Assembly: GCA_022511345.1 (NCBI GenBank)
Contig: JAFLRR010000006.1
Coordinates: 1 to 64,000, forward strand
Direction of reading: 5' to 3'
Source of the DNA: Alistipes sp.
GTDB taxonomy: Bacteria; Bacteroidota; Bacteroidia; Bacteroidales; Rikenellaceae
DNA length: 64,000 nucleotides
The notes below the pieces were generated by a model. It saw nothing but the letters and a program-made list of their open reading frames with translations. It had not been told where the DNA came from and did not search any database. The position numbers and the translations under genes are program-made. Shown one piece after another: positions 17,189 to 25,622 of this stretch (positions are counted from its first letter, which is position 1; each line of letters starts with the position of its first letter).

Positions 17189-19436
17189 CGCAGACAATCG
17201 TTACGTTGCGCAGCTCCTTGCCGACCGGAGAGGCGAGAGCCTCGCGCAGGATGGTGCGGGCCCGCGAGAGCGATGCGCCGTTTTCGATTTTGAGCATCAT
17301 CTGGGCGATGTACTCGCTGCGGATGCGGTCTACGGGCGGCGTTACGGGCCCTAACAGGCGGCGTCCGAACTTTTTGCGCAGCACCTCGGCCAGCTGCTCG
17401 GTGCGGCGGTAGAGCACCGGCCGCTCGCGGTGGCGGAGCGTGAGCCGTATGATGTGCGAGTAGGGCGGGTACAGGAATGTCTCGCGCTCGGCCAGCTCGT
17501 GCCGCGCCATGGCCTCATAGTCGCCGTGCGCGGCCATAGCTATCATGGGATGGTCCGTCTCGGCAGTCTGTATTACCACCTGGCCGCTGCCGTCGCGGCG
17601 CCCGGCGCGTCCTGACACCTGCATGATGGTCTGAAAGGCGCGCTCCGAGGCTCGGAAGTCGGGATTGCGCAGCAGGTTGTCGGCGTTGAGGATGCCGACC
17701 AGCGCCACGCGCCCGAAGTCGAAGCCCTTGGATATCATCTGCGTGCCGACGAGTATGTCGGCCTTGCCGGCGGCGAAGTCGTCGACTATTCTGCGGCAGG
17801 CTCCCTCCGATGTGGCTGCGTCGCGGTCGAGACGCAGTATGCGCGCCTGGGGAAAGAGCTGCGCGGCCTGCTGTTCGACCTTCTCGGTGCCGAAGCCCAT
17901 CGGCACGCTCTCCGCCGCGCCGCACTCGGGGCAGACGGCCGGATAGGGGCGACCGTAGCCGCAGTAGTGGCACTCGAGGCGGCCCGTGCGTTTGTGGAGC
18001 GTGAGGGTCACGTTGCACTCGGGGCAGCGGGCCGTGTGGCCGCAAGAGGTGCACTCGACATAGGGTGCGAATCCGCGCCGGTTCTGGAACAGCATGACCT
18101 GTCCGCCCTCTGCCAGCACCTGATGCATGCGCTTCTCGAGCTCCATGTTGAAGTGTCCGCGGCGCTCGCCTCGCTTGGCGGCGCGCAGGGTGTCGCTGAT
18201 GACGACCTCGGGCAGGCGTGCCTGGCCGTAGCGTTCGGCGAGCTGCGCCAGTCCGTACTTGCCGCTGCGGGCGTTCATATAGCTCTCGAGCGAGGGCGTG
18301 GCGCTGCCGAGCAGCGTGCGTGCACCGGCCGTGCGGGCCAGCATCACGGCGCAGTCGCGGGCGTTGTAGCGCGGTGCGGGCTCCTCCTGCTTGTATCCGC
18401 GGTCGTGCTCCTCGTCGACTATTACGAGCTGCAGGCTCTTGAGCGGCAGGAAGAGCGCCGAGCGAGCCCCGACGACTATCTCGCCGCCCTGCGAGTCGCG
18501 CAGGCGCATGTATGTTTCGGTGCGGCTTTGCTGCGTGATTTTCGAGTGCCACACCGTCACGCGGCTGCCGAAGACCCTCTGCAGTCGCTCTGTAAGCTGC
18601 GAGGTGAGGGCTATCTCGGGCACCAGCATCAGCACGTCGCCGCCGCGCGCCGCAGTCTCGGCTATCAGCCGCATGTATATCTCGGTCTTTCCCGAGCCCG
18701 TCACGCCGTGCAGCAGCACCGTGCCGCGGCTCTTCCACTGCTCGCGTATCGAGTCGAAGGCCTGCTGCTGCTGTTGGGTGAGCTGCGGCAGCACGAACTC
18801 AGTGTCGTAGGGTTCCCGTCCGCCGACCTCGCGCACGCATTCGCGCATCAGTCCCTTGCGCACCAGGGCGTTTATCGCTGCGCTGTCGGCCGACAGCAGG
18901 CGGCGGGGTATGAATCCGTCGGCCGGAGCCCCTGCGGCTGTGGCCAGACCGGCCAGTTCGGTTATGGCGGCATACTGTTTGGGCGCCCGCCGTTCGAGCC
19001 GGTCCAGCTCGGCGGAGAGTTCGGCCGACTCTGCGGCGAATCCTTCGCCCAGGGCCGTGAAGCGTTCGGTGCGCGGCCTGTACATCCGGCGGTCGAACTG
19101 CTCGCTGTCGGCCGCGTGCGGCTTCATGAGCGACGGCAGCGCGGCACGCATGATTTCGCCCTCGGTGCACATGTAGTAGTCGGCCATCCATCTCCACAGC
19201 GCCAGCTGGCCGGGAGTGATGAGCGGCCCGGCGAATAGTTTTCGCGATACGGTCTTGATTTTTCCGCTCTGCGGCCGGCGGTCGTGGACGGCGAGCACTA
19301 TGCCCGTGTAGATGTTGCGCGGACCGAACTGCACGGCCACGGCATCGCCTTCGCCGAGCTCGAGGCTCTCGTCGACAGCGAAGGTGTAGGCGGGCTGCGC
19401 CAGCGGCAGCACTATGTCGGCGAATCTCTCTGACAC
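17172..19436 (-). CDS. priA: Primosomal protein N' (PriA helicase)
   Basis: PriA restarts collapsed replication forks by loading the replicative helicase. The 754-residue sequence contains the N-terminal 3'-end-binding domain, Walker A HGVTGSGKTEIY (243-254), the DEEH box (341-344), GSATPSLES, and a zinc-binding region with paired cysteines at 462/465, 471/474, 489/492 and 502/505. The C-terminal helicase motifs ILVGTQMISKGFDF and MQVSGRAGR are present. The start is GTG at 19436, 24 bases after yitT. The length fits full-size PriA. Confidence 0.96.
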   Translation of the reverse strand: MSERFADIVLPLAQPAYTFAVDESLELGEGDAVAVQFGPRNIYTGIVLAVHDRRPQSGKIKTVSRKLFAGPLITPGQLALWRWMADYYMCTEGEIMRAALPSLMKPHAADSEQFDRRMYRPRTERFTALGEGFAAESAELSAELDRLERRAPKQYAAITELAGLATAAGAPADGFIPRRLLSADSAAINALVRKGLMRECVREVGGREPYDTEFVLPQLTQQQQQAFDSIREQWKSRGTVLLHGVTGSGKTEIYMRLIAETAARGGDVLMLVPEIALTSQLTERLQRVFGSRVTVWHSKITQQSRTETYMRLRDSQGGEIVVGARSALFLPLKSLQLVIVDEEHDRGYKQEEPAPRYNARDCAVMLARTAGARTLLGSATPSLESYMNARSGKYGLAQLAERYGQARLPEVVISDTLRAAKRGERRGHFNMELEKRMHQVLAEGGQVMLFQNRRGFAPYVECTSCGHTARCPECNVTLTLHKRTGRLECHYCGYGRPYPAVCPECGAAESVPMGFGTEKVEQQAAQLFPQARILRLDRDAATSEGACRRIVDDFAAGKADILVGTQMISKGFDFGRVALVGILNADNLLRNPDFRASERAFQTIMQVSGRAGRRDGSGQVVIQTAETDHPMIAMAAHGDYEAMARHELAERETFLYPPYSHIIRLTLRHRERPVLYRRTEQLAEVLRKKFGRRLLGPVTPPVDRIRSEYIAQMMLKIENGASLSRARTILREALASPVGKELRNVTIVCDVDPQ

Positions 19437-19460
19437 GGCCGTCGCGGATTTGTCGTTTCG

Positions 19461-20357
19461 TCAGACTTTCTTCAGGGCATCGAATCCCTTGCCGTAGACG
19501 CCCATGACCGAACCCACGGAGATGAATGCTCCCGGGTCGACGCTCTTTGCGATGTGGAGTATCCGCGAGGTCTCGCGCTTGCGGCAGACGACCATGACCA
19601 CCTTGGAGGGCATGTGCGAATATCCGCCCACCGAATCGAGCAGCGTGACGCCGCGGTGGGCATCCTCGATGATGAGCTTGGCGAGCCTGTCGTAGTCGTG
19701 GGTGATGATGAGTATCTGGCTCGACTGCTGGTTTCCGGCCATGACCATGTCGACCGTGTAGCCGACCACGGCGGTCATGACATATCCGTAGATGACCGCG
19801 TCGAGCTTGTAGCCCACCAGCAGCGAGGAGCCTATGATGATGAAGTCGGTGAGTACCAGTATCCGGCCGTAGCTCACGCGCCGGTAGTTGTTGATAATCA
19901 TGGCCACGATGTCGGTGCCGCCCGACGAACCTCCCTGCTGCAGGCAGAGGGCTATTCCGATTCCGGCTATGATACCTCCCAGAATCACCACCAGGAAGTG
20001 CTCAAGATTGCCGAATATGGTGTGCCCGGCCAGCACCGTCTGCCACATGTTCATGGCTGCCGAGAGCACCACCACGCAGTAGATGGTCTTCAGGCCGAAG
20101 TTCCACCCCACGATGAACCCGGCTATGAGCAGCAGCACGGCATTGAGGATGAACACCATCGTACCTATGTGCAGATCTATGCCCAGATAGTGCTGCAGCG
20201 CGTGGCACACTATGAGCGAAAATCCGGCAGCTCCGCCGCCGACGCCTCCCACGGGCAGGATGCAGCCGATCCATCCGAACGAGTAGATGAACATTCCGAT
20301 GGTCATCAATAGATACTCCTTTACGAATGTAAAGGGTTTGTCCAAAGCCAGTTTCAT
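19461..20357 (-). CDS. YitT family membrane protein
   Basis: This 298-residue protein has about five membrane segments (DUF161/YitT: LPVGGVGGGAAGFSLI, LQQGGSSGGTDIVAMI) and a cytoplasmic DUF2179 domain at the C-terminus (about 215-298). Function is unknown in general, though some relatives are linked to transport. The frame could be extended upstream to a TTG at 20393, but that codon lies inside the -7 box (20391-20398), so the ATG at 20357 is the start. It leads the yitT-priA-comF run. Confidence 0.9.
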   Translation of the reverse strand: MKLALDKPFTFVKEYLLMTIGMFIYSFGWIGCILPVGGVGGGAAGFSLIVCHALQHYLGIDLHIGTMVFILNAVLLLIAGFIVGWNFGLKTIYCVVVLSAAMNMWQTVLAGHTIFGNLEHFLVVILGGIIAGIGIALCLQQGGSSGGTDIVAMIINNYRRVSYGRILVLTDFIIIGSSLLVGYKLDAVIYGYVMTAVVGYTVDMVMAGNQQSSQILIITHDYDRLAKLIIEDAHRGVTLLDSVGGYSHMPSKVVMVVCRKRETSRILHIAKSVDPGAFISVGSVMGVYGKGFDALKKV

Positions 20358-20390
20358 GTTTTTTTGCCGAATAAAGTCTTTTTCAGAACA

Positions 20391-20398
20391 CAAAGGTA
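20391..20398 (-). promoter_or_regulatory. -7 box of the yitT-priA-comF promoter
   Basis: The minus strand reads TACCTTTG, a strong consensus match, 33 bases before the yitT ATG at 20357. It fixes that start by excluding the upstream TTG. Confidence 0.7.
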
Positions 20399-20553
20399 TA
20401 AAAATATCGCGTTATTGTTCCGGTGCGGGCCAAGTTCGCGACACAGTTTCTCTCGAGTGTGCCGCTCTGCCTGGCGCTCCTTGCCGCCCGTCCCGCCGGC
20501 ACTCTGACAGCGGCGTTTGTGCCGGCCGGCGGTTTTTCAGCGGGTGCGGGCTG

Positions 20554-21513
20554 TCAGTGCGAGAAGAGGTCGCCCTGTCGGACGTCTCTCTGCTCGAGCC
20601 GTCTTTCGAACATGGCCGTGACGGTCTCGTTGCGCAGCGAACCCCACCCCTCGGTGTGGCGGAACCGCGGCGGAGCCTCGCCGGCCACCCGCTCGACGAC
20701 CGTGTCGGGCCGCAGGCGGCGCAGCAGTTCGACCATCAGTTCGATGTACTCTTCGGGCCCGCGCAGCCGGAACTGCCCGGGGTCGCGGTCGTAGAGCTCG
20801 GCCATGGCCGTGCCGCGCATTATCTGCAGCTGGTGGAACTTGACCGTTGTGAGCGGCAGCGAGTTTATCCTCTCGGCTGCGGCGAGAATCATCTCGTCGC
20901 TCTCGCCCGGAAGACCCACTATGAAGTGCGCACCCACGGGCAGACCCGCCGCCGCGACCATTTCGGCAGCCCTTTGCGCCGCGGCGAAGTCGTGGCCGCG
21001 GTTCACGGCCCGCAGCGTCTTGTCGTAGACCGACTCTATGCCCAGCTCGACGGTCACGTAGGCCTCGCGGGCCAGTTCGGCCAGCAGACGGCACTTTTCG
21101 GCGTCGATGCAGTCGGGACGCGTGCCGACAGCTATGCCCGCCACCAACGGGTGGGCGAGGGCTTCGCAGTAGCGGCTGCGCAGAGTCCCGGTGTCGGCAT
21201 ATGTGTTGGAGTAGGCCTGAAAATAGGCCAGATATCGCGAGGCCTCGCGATAGCGCCGGCGGTGGAACTCTATGCCCTCTTCGATTTGCTGCGTGATGCT
21301 CTTTTCGGCGCGGCAGTACGAGGGCGTGAAGGCGCTGTTGTTGCAGAATGTGCAGCCGCCCGAGGAGATGGTGCCGTCGCGGTTGGGACATGTGAAGCCC
21401 GCATCTATCGAGAGCTTCTGCACACGGCCGCCGAACAGCCGCCTGAAGTAGTCCGAGTAGCGGTTGTAGCGCGCCTGCGGCGCCTCTACCGGCGTTCGTC
21501 CGAATCCATCCAT
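20554..21513 (-). CDS. Radical SAM protein, YhcC/TIGR01212 family
   Basis: This 319-residue radical SAM enzyme has cysteines C42, C54 and C57 in CPNRDGTISSGGCTFC, the CX11CX2C spacing seen in the YhcC/Elp3-like branch rather than the classic CX3CX2C. Further motifs are VELGIESVYDKTL and HFIVGLPGESDEMI. Its substrate is unknown; family context suggests RNA modification. The ATG at 21513 overlaps the dtd stop by 28 bases. It closes a four-gene overlapping run (cdd, rluA, dtd, yhcC). The 196 bases beyond hold the yitT promoter and a long-range 8-base inverted repeat, CTGACAGC/GCTGTCAG. Confidence 0.88.
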   Translation of the reverse strand: MDGFGRTPVEAPQARYNRYSDYFRRLFGGRVQKLSIDAGFTCPNRDGTISSGGCTFCNNSAFTPSYCRAEKSITQQIEEGIEFHRRRYREASRYLAYFQAYSNTYADTGTLRSRYCEALAHPLVAGIAVGTRPDCIDAEKCRLLAELAREAYVTVELGIESVYDKTLRAVNRGHDFAAAQRAAEMVAAAGLPVGAHFIVGLPGESDEMILAAAERINSLPLTTVKFHQLQIMRGTAMAELYDRDPGQFRLRGPEEYIELMVELLRRLRPDTVVERVAGEAPPRFRHTEGWGSLRNETVTAMFERRLEQRDVRQGDLFSH

Positions 21514-21938
21514 ATGGTCACCGGGCCGTCGTTTACGAGCGCCACCTGCATGTCGGCGCCGAACACGCCCGTGGCCGGGCGGCGGCCCGTGAGCTGGGCC
21601 ATGCGCTCGATGAAGAGTTCGTAGAGCGGTTTGGATACCTCGCCCGGAGCGGCCCGCACATACGACGGACGGTTTCCGCGCGCGGTCGAGGCGGCCAGCG
21701 TGAACTGACTCACCACGCAAACCTCGCCGCCGGCCTGGCAGACGTCGAGGTTCATGACTCCGTTCTGGTCGTCGAATATCCTCAGCCGCGCCACCTTGCC
21801 GGCCAGATATTCCGCCTCGGCCGGAGTGTCGCCGACGCACACGCCGACGAATATGAGCAGTCCCGGCCCCGAGTGCGAATACTCCCGGCCGCCTATGCTC
21901 ACCGAAGCCTGCCTGACTCTTTGCACCAGCACTCTCAT
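21486..21938 (-). CDS. dtd: D-aminoacyl-tRNA deacylase
   Basis: Dtd removes D-amino acids (and glycine mischarged on tRNA-Ala) from tRNA, a proofreading step. The 150-residue length is exact for the family. It begins MRVLVQRVRQASV and has VVSQFTLAASTARGNRPSY, with the catalytic-pocket SQFTL motif, and VNDGPVTIWMDS near the end, corresponding to the Gly-cis-Pro motif. The ATG at 21938 overlaps the upstream pseudouridine synthase by 4 bases (ATGA). Confidence 0.95.
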   Translation of the reverse strand: MRVLVQRVRQASVSIGGREYSHSGPGLLIFVGVCVGDTPAEAEYLAGKVARLRIFDDQNGVMNLDVCQAGGEVCVVSQFTLAASTARGNRPSYVRAAPGEVSKPLYELFIERMAQLTGRRPATGVFGADMQVALVNDGPVTIWMDSDERR

Positions 21939-22627
21939 TGCAGCGCCTCCTCGAAAAAACGCCACAGCTGGTCGCCTGCAGGCGCCGGGGCCGTTATCGA
22001 TATTCGTTCGTGGCGCACGGGGTGCTCGAACTCCATGCGCCGCGAATGGAGAGCTATGCCTCCGTCGGGGTTGGACCTGCGGGCTCCATATTTCAGATCG
22101 CCCTTTATCGGGCATCCGATTTTCGAGAGCTGCGCCCTTATCTGGTGGTGGCGGCCCGTCAGCAGGCGCACCTCGACCAGTGTGTAGCGCTCCGAGCAGG
22201 CCTGCACCGAATATTCGAGCAGCGACTCCTTGCTCTCGGGACGCCTGAGGTCGTAGACGCGCGTGCGGTTGGTGCGTCCGTCGCGCACGAGCCAGTGGCG
22301 CAGCGTGCCGGCCTCGGGCTCGGGTCTCTGCTCGGTCACGGCCCAGTAGTATTTGTCTATGGCGCCGTTGCGAATCAGTTCGTTCATGCGCGCCAGCGCC
22401 TTCGAGGTCTTTGCGAATACCACCACGCCGCTCACCGGACGGTCTATTCTGTGCACCACGCCCAGGAAGGCTTCGCCGGGCTTGTTGTCGCGACGGCGGA
22501 TGAACTCCTTAATCTCGGTCTCGAGGGCCGCCGAGCCCGACGGGTCGGGCTGCACCAGATCGCCGCAGCGTTTGTTGACGGCGATCAGATGGTTGTCTTC
22601 GTAGAGTATGTCTTTCTGCTCAAACAC
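21935..22627 (-). CDS. RluA family pseudouridine synthase
   Basis: This enzyme isomerises uridine to pseudouridine in rRNA or tRNA. The 230 residues contain the RluA motif VVHRIDRPVSGVVVFAKT (58-75) with the catalytic aspartate D62, KYYWAV, and TGRHHQIRAQLSKIG. There is no N-terminal S4 domain, so it is a short catalytic-domain-only form; the RNA target cannot be told from the sequence. The start is GTG at 22627, overlapping cdd by 8 bases. Confidence 0.9.
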   Translation of the reverse strand: MFEQKDILYEDNHLIAVNKRCGDLVQPDPSGSAALETEIKEFIRRRDNKPGEAFLGVVHRIDRPVSGVVVFAKTSKALARMNELIRNGAIDKYYWAVTEQRPEPEAGTLRHWLVRDGRTNRTRVYDLRRPESKESLLEYSVQACSERYTLVEVRLLTGRHHQIRAQLSKIGCPIKGDLKYGARRSNPDGGIALHSRRMEFEHPVRHERISITAPAPAGDQLWRFFEEALQ

Positions 22628-23093
22628 CTTTCGACTCCTTGAGGCTGAACGTGAAGGGCAGCAGCAGCCGGGCCGATTCGACTATCGTGGCCGTTCCGCC
22701 GCCGGTCATTATTATTCTTATGGGCGAGTTCTGCTTGCGCTCGGCGTCGAGCAGCACCTGTCGGCACTGTCCGCAGGGATAGCACTCCGTCAGCGAGGGC
22801 TGCGATGCTATGGCCAGCGCCTCTATCCTGTCGCCGGCGTGGCACGAGAGCGCATGGAAGAGCAGCGACCGTTCGGCGCAGAGGCCGGCGGGGTAGACGT
22901 CGCTCTCGAAGTTGCTGCCGTAGAGTATCGTGCCGCTGTGCAGGCGGGCTGCAGCCCCCACGCTGAAGTTCGAGTAGGGCGCATTGGCCGTTGCGGCGGC
23001 CTTTTGAGCCTCGGCGGCCAGCAGACGGTCGGCTTCGGGCATATCCGCGGCCGAGTCGTAGTGCTCGTATTCGAAGACGAATTTCTTATCCAT
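22620..23093 (-). CDS. cdd: Cytidine deaminase
   Basis: Cytidine deaminase converts cytidine and deoxycytidine to uridine in pyrimidine salvage. The 157-residue protein is of the short tetrameric type. The zinc site is complete: C72 and E74 in GLCAERS, and C107 and C110 in YPCGQCRQ. Substrate residues NFSVGAAA and NFESDVYPAG are present. It is the first gene of the overlapping run cdd-rluA-dtd-yhcC. No TAnnTTTG box is seen in the 26 bases before it, so transcription may come from upstream. Confidence 0.94.
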   Translation of the reverse strand: MDKKFVFEYEHYDSAADMPEADRLLAAEAQKAAATANAPYSNFSVGAAARLHSGTILYGSNFESDVYPAGLCAERSLLFHALSCHAGDRIEALAIASQPSLTECYPCGQCRQVLLDAERKQNSPIRIIMTGGGTATIVESARLLLPFTFSLKESKGV

Positions 23094-23119
23094 AGTTCCG
23101 CGCGTTTTTTTGCGTGGGT

Positions 23120-23172
23120 AAAAAAGCGGACGGCCGGCACCCCGTCTTTCGACGCGGTCCTCCGGCCGTCCG
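23120..23172 (-). terminator. Terminator after the FHS transporter gene
   Basis: On the minus strand CGGACGGCCGG and CCGGCCGTCCG form a perfect 11-base stem around a 24-base loop that itself partly pairs, followed by CTTTTTT. It lies 9 bases beyond the transporter stop and just before cdd. Confidence 0.8.
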
Positions 23173-23180
23173 GTGAAACG

Positions 23181-24485
23181 TTACTCCTCGACGGGAATAT
23201 CCTTGTTGACGTTCTTGCATCCTGCCAGAGCGTAGTAGAGCAGGAAGACGAGGCAGATTACGATGAGCCAGTAGCTGTTCAGGTATCCCAGGCCGTGGTC
23301 GGTGTAGTCCACGATGGTGTTCTGCGCCACGGTCAGAATACCGCCGCCGCAGACGAGCACCATGAATATGCCCGAAGCCTTCTCGGTGTATCGGCCCAGA
23401 CCCTCGACTGCCAGGTTGAAGATTCCGCCCCACATGACCGAGGTGCAGAGACCCACCAGCACCAGGAATGCCGCGTTGACCGGAACGTTGACCAGAGCGA
23501 AGCCCTGTGCGCCGTTGAATGCGGGCATGTTGACCGTATTGGCGGGATTTACGAATATGGCAGCCAGCACGAGCACCAGACCCAGCACCGATACGGCCGT
23601 GAGCATGTTCTTGGCCGAGATGCGGTTGCCGAGCGCTGCGCCGAACAGACGGCCGATGAGCATCATGAACCAGTAGGTCGCAGCCACCGAACCGGCCACG
23701 GCCTCGGCGTTGACGCCCGAGCCGAGAATGTTCAGATCGGGGCTCTGGAGCCACTTCTGCAGCACGTTGGGCACACCCACCTCGACGCCTATGTAGACGA
23801 ATATGGCCACGGCGCCCAGCACGAAGTGGCGGAACGACAGAGGTCCGTATTTGCTCTGGCTTGCAGCCTCGACGCTCTTGGGAGCATTCTCGGGAATCTT
23901 GGTCAGCGCGATTACCACGAATGCGAATGCGAAGATTGCCAGCGCGGCGAACATGAGCGGGAAGACGTTCTCGATGCGGGCGTTCTTGATGCCCTCGGGG
24001 ATGAGCAGACCGGTCATGATGATCACGGTTGTGCCGCACAGCGAGTTGAACGAGCCGCCGACCTGTATGAGCTGGTTGCCGCGGTTGCCGCCGCCGCCGA
24101 GCTTGTTGAGCATGGGGTTTACCACGGTGTTGAGAAGACACATCGAGAATCCGGCGATGAAGGCTCCGAGCAGATATACGCCGAAGCTCTCGGCCGTGCC
24201 CGAGAGGGTCTGGATGCCGACGCCGACGAATCCTACGGCGATGGCAATCAGTGCGGTCTTCTTGTAGCCGAGCTTCTGGAGCATGTTGCCGGCGGGATAT
24301 CCCATGATGGCATATGCGATGAAGTTGGCGAAGACGCCGAGCGTACCCATCCAGTTTGCTACCTGGAACTGGTTCTTGAGAATGTCGCCCATGGGCGATG
24401 CCAGATTGGTGACGAACGAGATCATTCCGAAGAGGAATATCATCACGATAATCGGCAGTGTGTAGTTTTTCTTTTCGTTACTCAT
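23181..24485 (-). CDS. FHS-type MFS sugar transporter
   Basis: This 434-residue inner membrane protein has about 12 membrane segments and belongs to the fucose/glucose-galactose:H+ symporter (FHS, FucP-like) family, as shown by NTVVNPMLNKLGGGGNRGN and GGSFNSLCGTTV in the first half and FVYIGVEVGVPNVL in the second. The sugar cannot be named from sequence. Codon use is very regular, suggesting strong expression. No TAnnTTTG box is seen in the 51 bases between it and the prenyl synthase gene, so they may share a transcript. A strong terminator follows. Confidence 0.88.
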   Translation of the reverse strand: MSNEKKNYTLPIIVMIFLFGMISFVTNLASPMGDILKNQFQVANWMGTLGVFANFIAYAIMGYPAGNMLQKLGYKKTALIAIAVGFVGVGIQTLSGTAESFGVYLLGAFIAGFSMCLLNTVVNPMLNKLGGGGNRGNQLIQVGGSFNSLCGTTVIIMTGLLIPEGIKNARIENVFPLMFAALAIFAFAFVVIALTKIPENAPKSVEAASQSKYGPLSFRHFVLGAVAIFVYIGVEVGVPNVLQKWLQSPDLNILGSGVNAEAVAGSVAATYWFMMLIGRLFGAALGNRISAKNMLTAVSVLGLVLVLAAIFVNPANTVNMPAFNGAQGFALVNVPVNAAFLVLVGLCTSVMWGGIFNLAVEGLGRYTEKASGIFMVLVCGGGILTVAQNTIVDYTDHGLGYLNSYWLIVICLVFLLYYALAGCKNVNKDIPVEE

Positions 24486-24536
24486 ATAGTTTTAGGTTTT
24501 GTTGTAATTTTCCATCGTTTCAGCTGCGCTTCTCAT

Positions 24537-25523
24537 TTACCGTTCCCTCTGACCGGTGTAGGTGCACAGGTCGAGCAGCGCGCTTCTGGCCGGCGAGTCG
24601 GGCAGGCCCTCCAGCTCGGCCCGGGCAGCGTCGGCATAGCTCTGCATGGCTGTCTCGGCAGCCGCGATTCCGCCGCTTCGTATCACCTCGCCGCTCAGCG
24701 CGGCCACTGCCTCGGAGTCGTCGCGACAGCGGCAAAGCAGCTCCAGCAGCTGGCTCTGCCGCTGCTGTGCGGAGTTCTCGAGCACTGCAATCAGCGGCAG
24801 GGTTATCTTGCCTTCGCGCAGGTCGTTGTGCGAGGGCTTTCCCGTGGTTGCGTCGCAGGCCGTGTAGTCGAGTATGTCGTCCTTTATCTGGAAAGCCATG
24901 CCCAGTGCATATCCGTAGCGGTGCATGGCCTCGACTCTCTGCTGCGGAGCTTCGGCCGCCAGCGAACCCGCCGAGGCGCTCACGGCCATCAGCGAGGCGG
25001 TCTTCAGACCGATTATCTCGAGGTAGTCGGCCCTCGAGGTGTCGCTTCTCCGGGCGTGGAGGCTCTGCAGTATCTCGCCCTCGCACAGGGTTGCTATGGC
25101 TGCGGCCGTGTGGGCCACTATGTCGCTGTGGCCGCGCTCCAGTCCCGCCGATATCGTGCGTGCGAGGATGTAGTCGCCGGCAACCACGGCGTTGTGCGAA
25201 CCCAGGAGCGCGTTGAGCGACATCCGCCCTCGGCGCTTCGACGACTCGTCTATCACGTCGTCGTGTATGAGCGAGGCGGCGTGTATCATCTCCACGCACA
25301 TGGCCGCCGTCAGGGCTCTCTGCCCGACAGCTGCGCCGGGCGTCTCGAGCGAGGCGGCGAGCAGAGCCAGCACGGCCCTGATTCTCTTTCCCTTCGATGA
25401 GAGGCCGTAGTCGACCATCTCGGCGGCCGGGGCGATGCGCGAGACGAAAGCCTGCGCAATCGTCGCGTCGAGCTGCTCGAGAGCCTCAGCCACGGGTTTG
25501 CGAATCGCGTCGAGAGTAACCAT
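24537..25523 (-). CDS. Polyprenyl diphosphate synthase (octaprenyl-type)
   Basis: This 328-residue trans-isoprenyl diphosphate synthase extends farnesyl diphosphate to a long chain, most likely for the menaquinone side chain. The first aspartate-rich motif is LIHDDVIDESSKRRG (86-100) and the second is FQIKDDILDY (211-220). G45/K46/R47 lie in the expected KGKRIR motif. Chain length is not readable by eye. The -7 box at 25542-25549 drives it, back to back with yfhO. Confidence 0.92.
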   Translation of the reverse strand: MVTLDAIRKPVAEALEQLDATIAQAFVSRIAPAAEMVDYGLSSKGKRIRAVLALLAASLETPGAAVGQRALTAAMCVEMIHAASLIHDDVIDESSKRRGRMSLNALLGSHNAVVAGDYILARTISAGLERGHSDIVAHTAAAIATLCEGEILQSLHARRSDTSRADYLEIIGLKTASLMAVSASAGSLAAEAPQQRVEAMHRYGYALGMAFQIKDDILDYTACDATTGKPSHNDLREGKITLPLIAVLENSAQQRQSQLLELLCRCRDDSEAVAALSGEVIRSGGIAAAETAMQSYADAARAELEGLPDSPARSALLDLCTYTGQRER

Positions 25524-25541
25524 TCGGGTTCATTTGATATG

Positions 25542-25549
25542 CAAAGATA
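25542..25549 (-). promoter_or_regulatory. -7 box for the prenyl synthase gene
   Basis: The minus strand reads TATCTTTG, 18 bases before the ATG at 25523. With the box at 25593-25600 it forms a divergent promoter pair. Confidence 0.7.
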
Positions 25550-25592
25550 GTTTATTTTTCGAGACCGCCGCTGCGAAACCGATGTTTTTTCG

Positions 25593-25600
25593 TACCTTTG
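25593..25600 (+). promoter_or_regulatory. -7 box of the yfhO operon promoter
   Basis: The plus strand reads TACCTTTG, 22 bases before the ATG at 25623. It argues against the in-frame TTG at 25605, which would fall at about the expected start of the transcript. Confidence 0.7.
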
Positions 25601-25622
25601 GCCGTTGAATCATCCGTTACGA

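Noticed and set aside
20504..20557. Inverted repeat CTGACAGC/GCTGTCAG as the yhcC terminator
   Set aside because: Arms are only 8 bases and 38 apart, one arm overlaps the stop codon, and no T run follows; too weak to list as a feature.
20423..20794. A possible secreted plus-strand protein starting in the gap after yitT
   Set aside because: Its hydrophobic start is followed by sequence antisense to the radical SAM gene, with no plausible domain or promoter.
22608..25400. A 930-codon plus-strand frame opposite cdd, the FHS transporter and the prenyl synthase
   Set aside because: It is antisense to recognised genes and passes through a strong terminator (23120-23172) of the minus strand.
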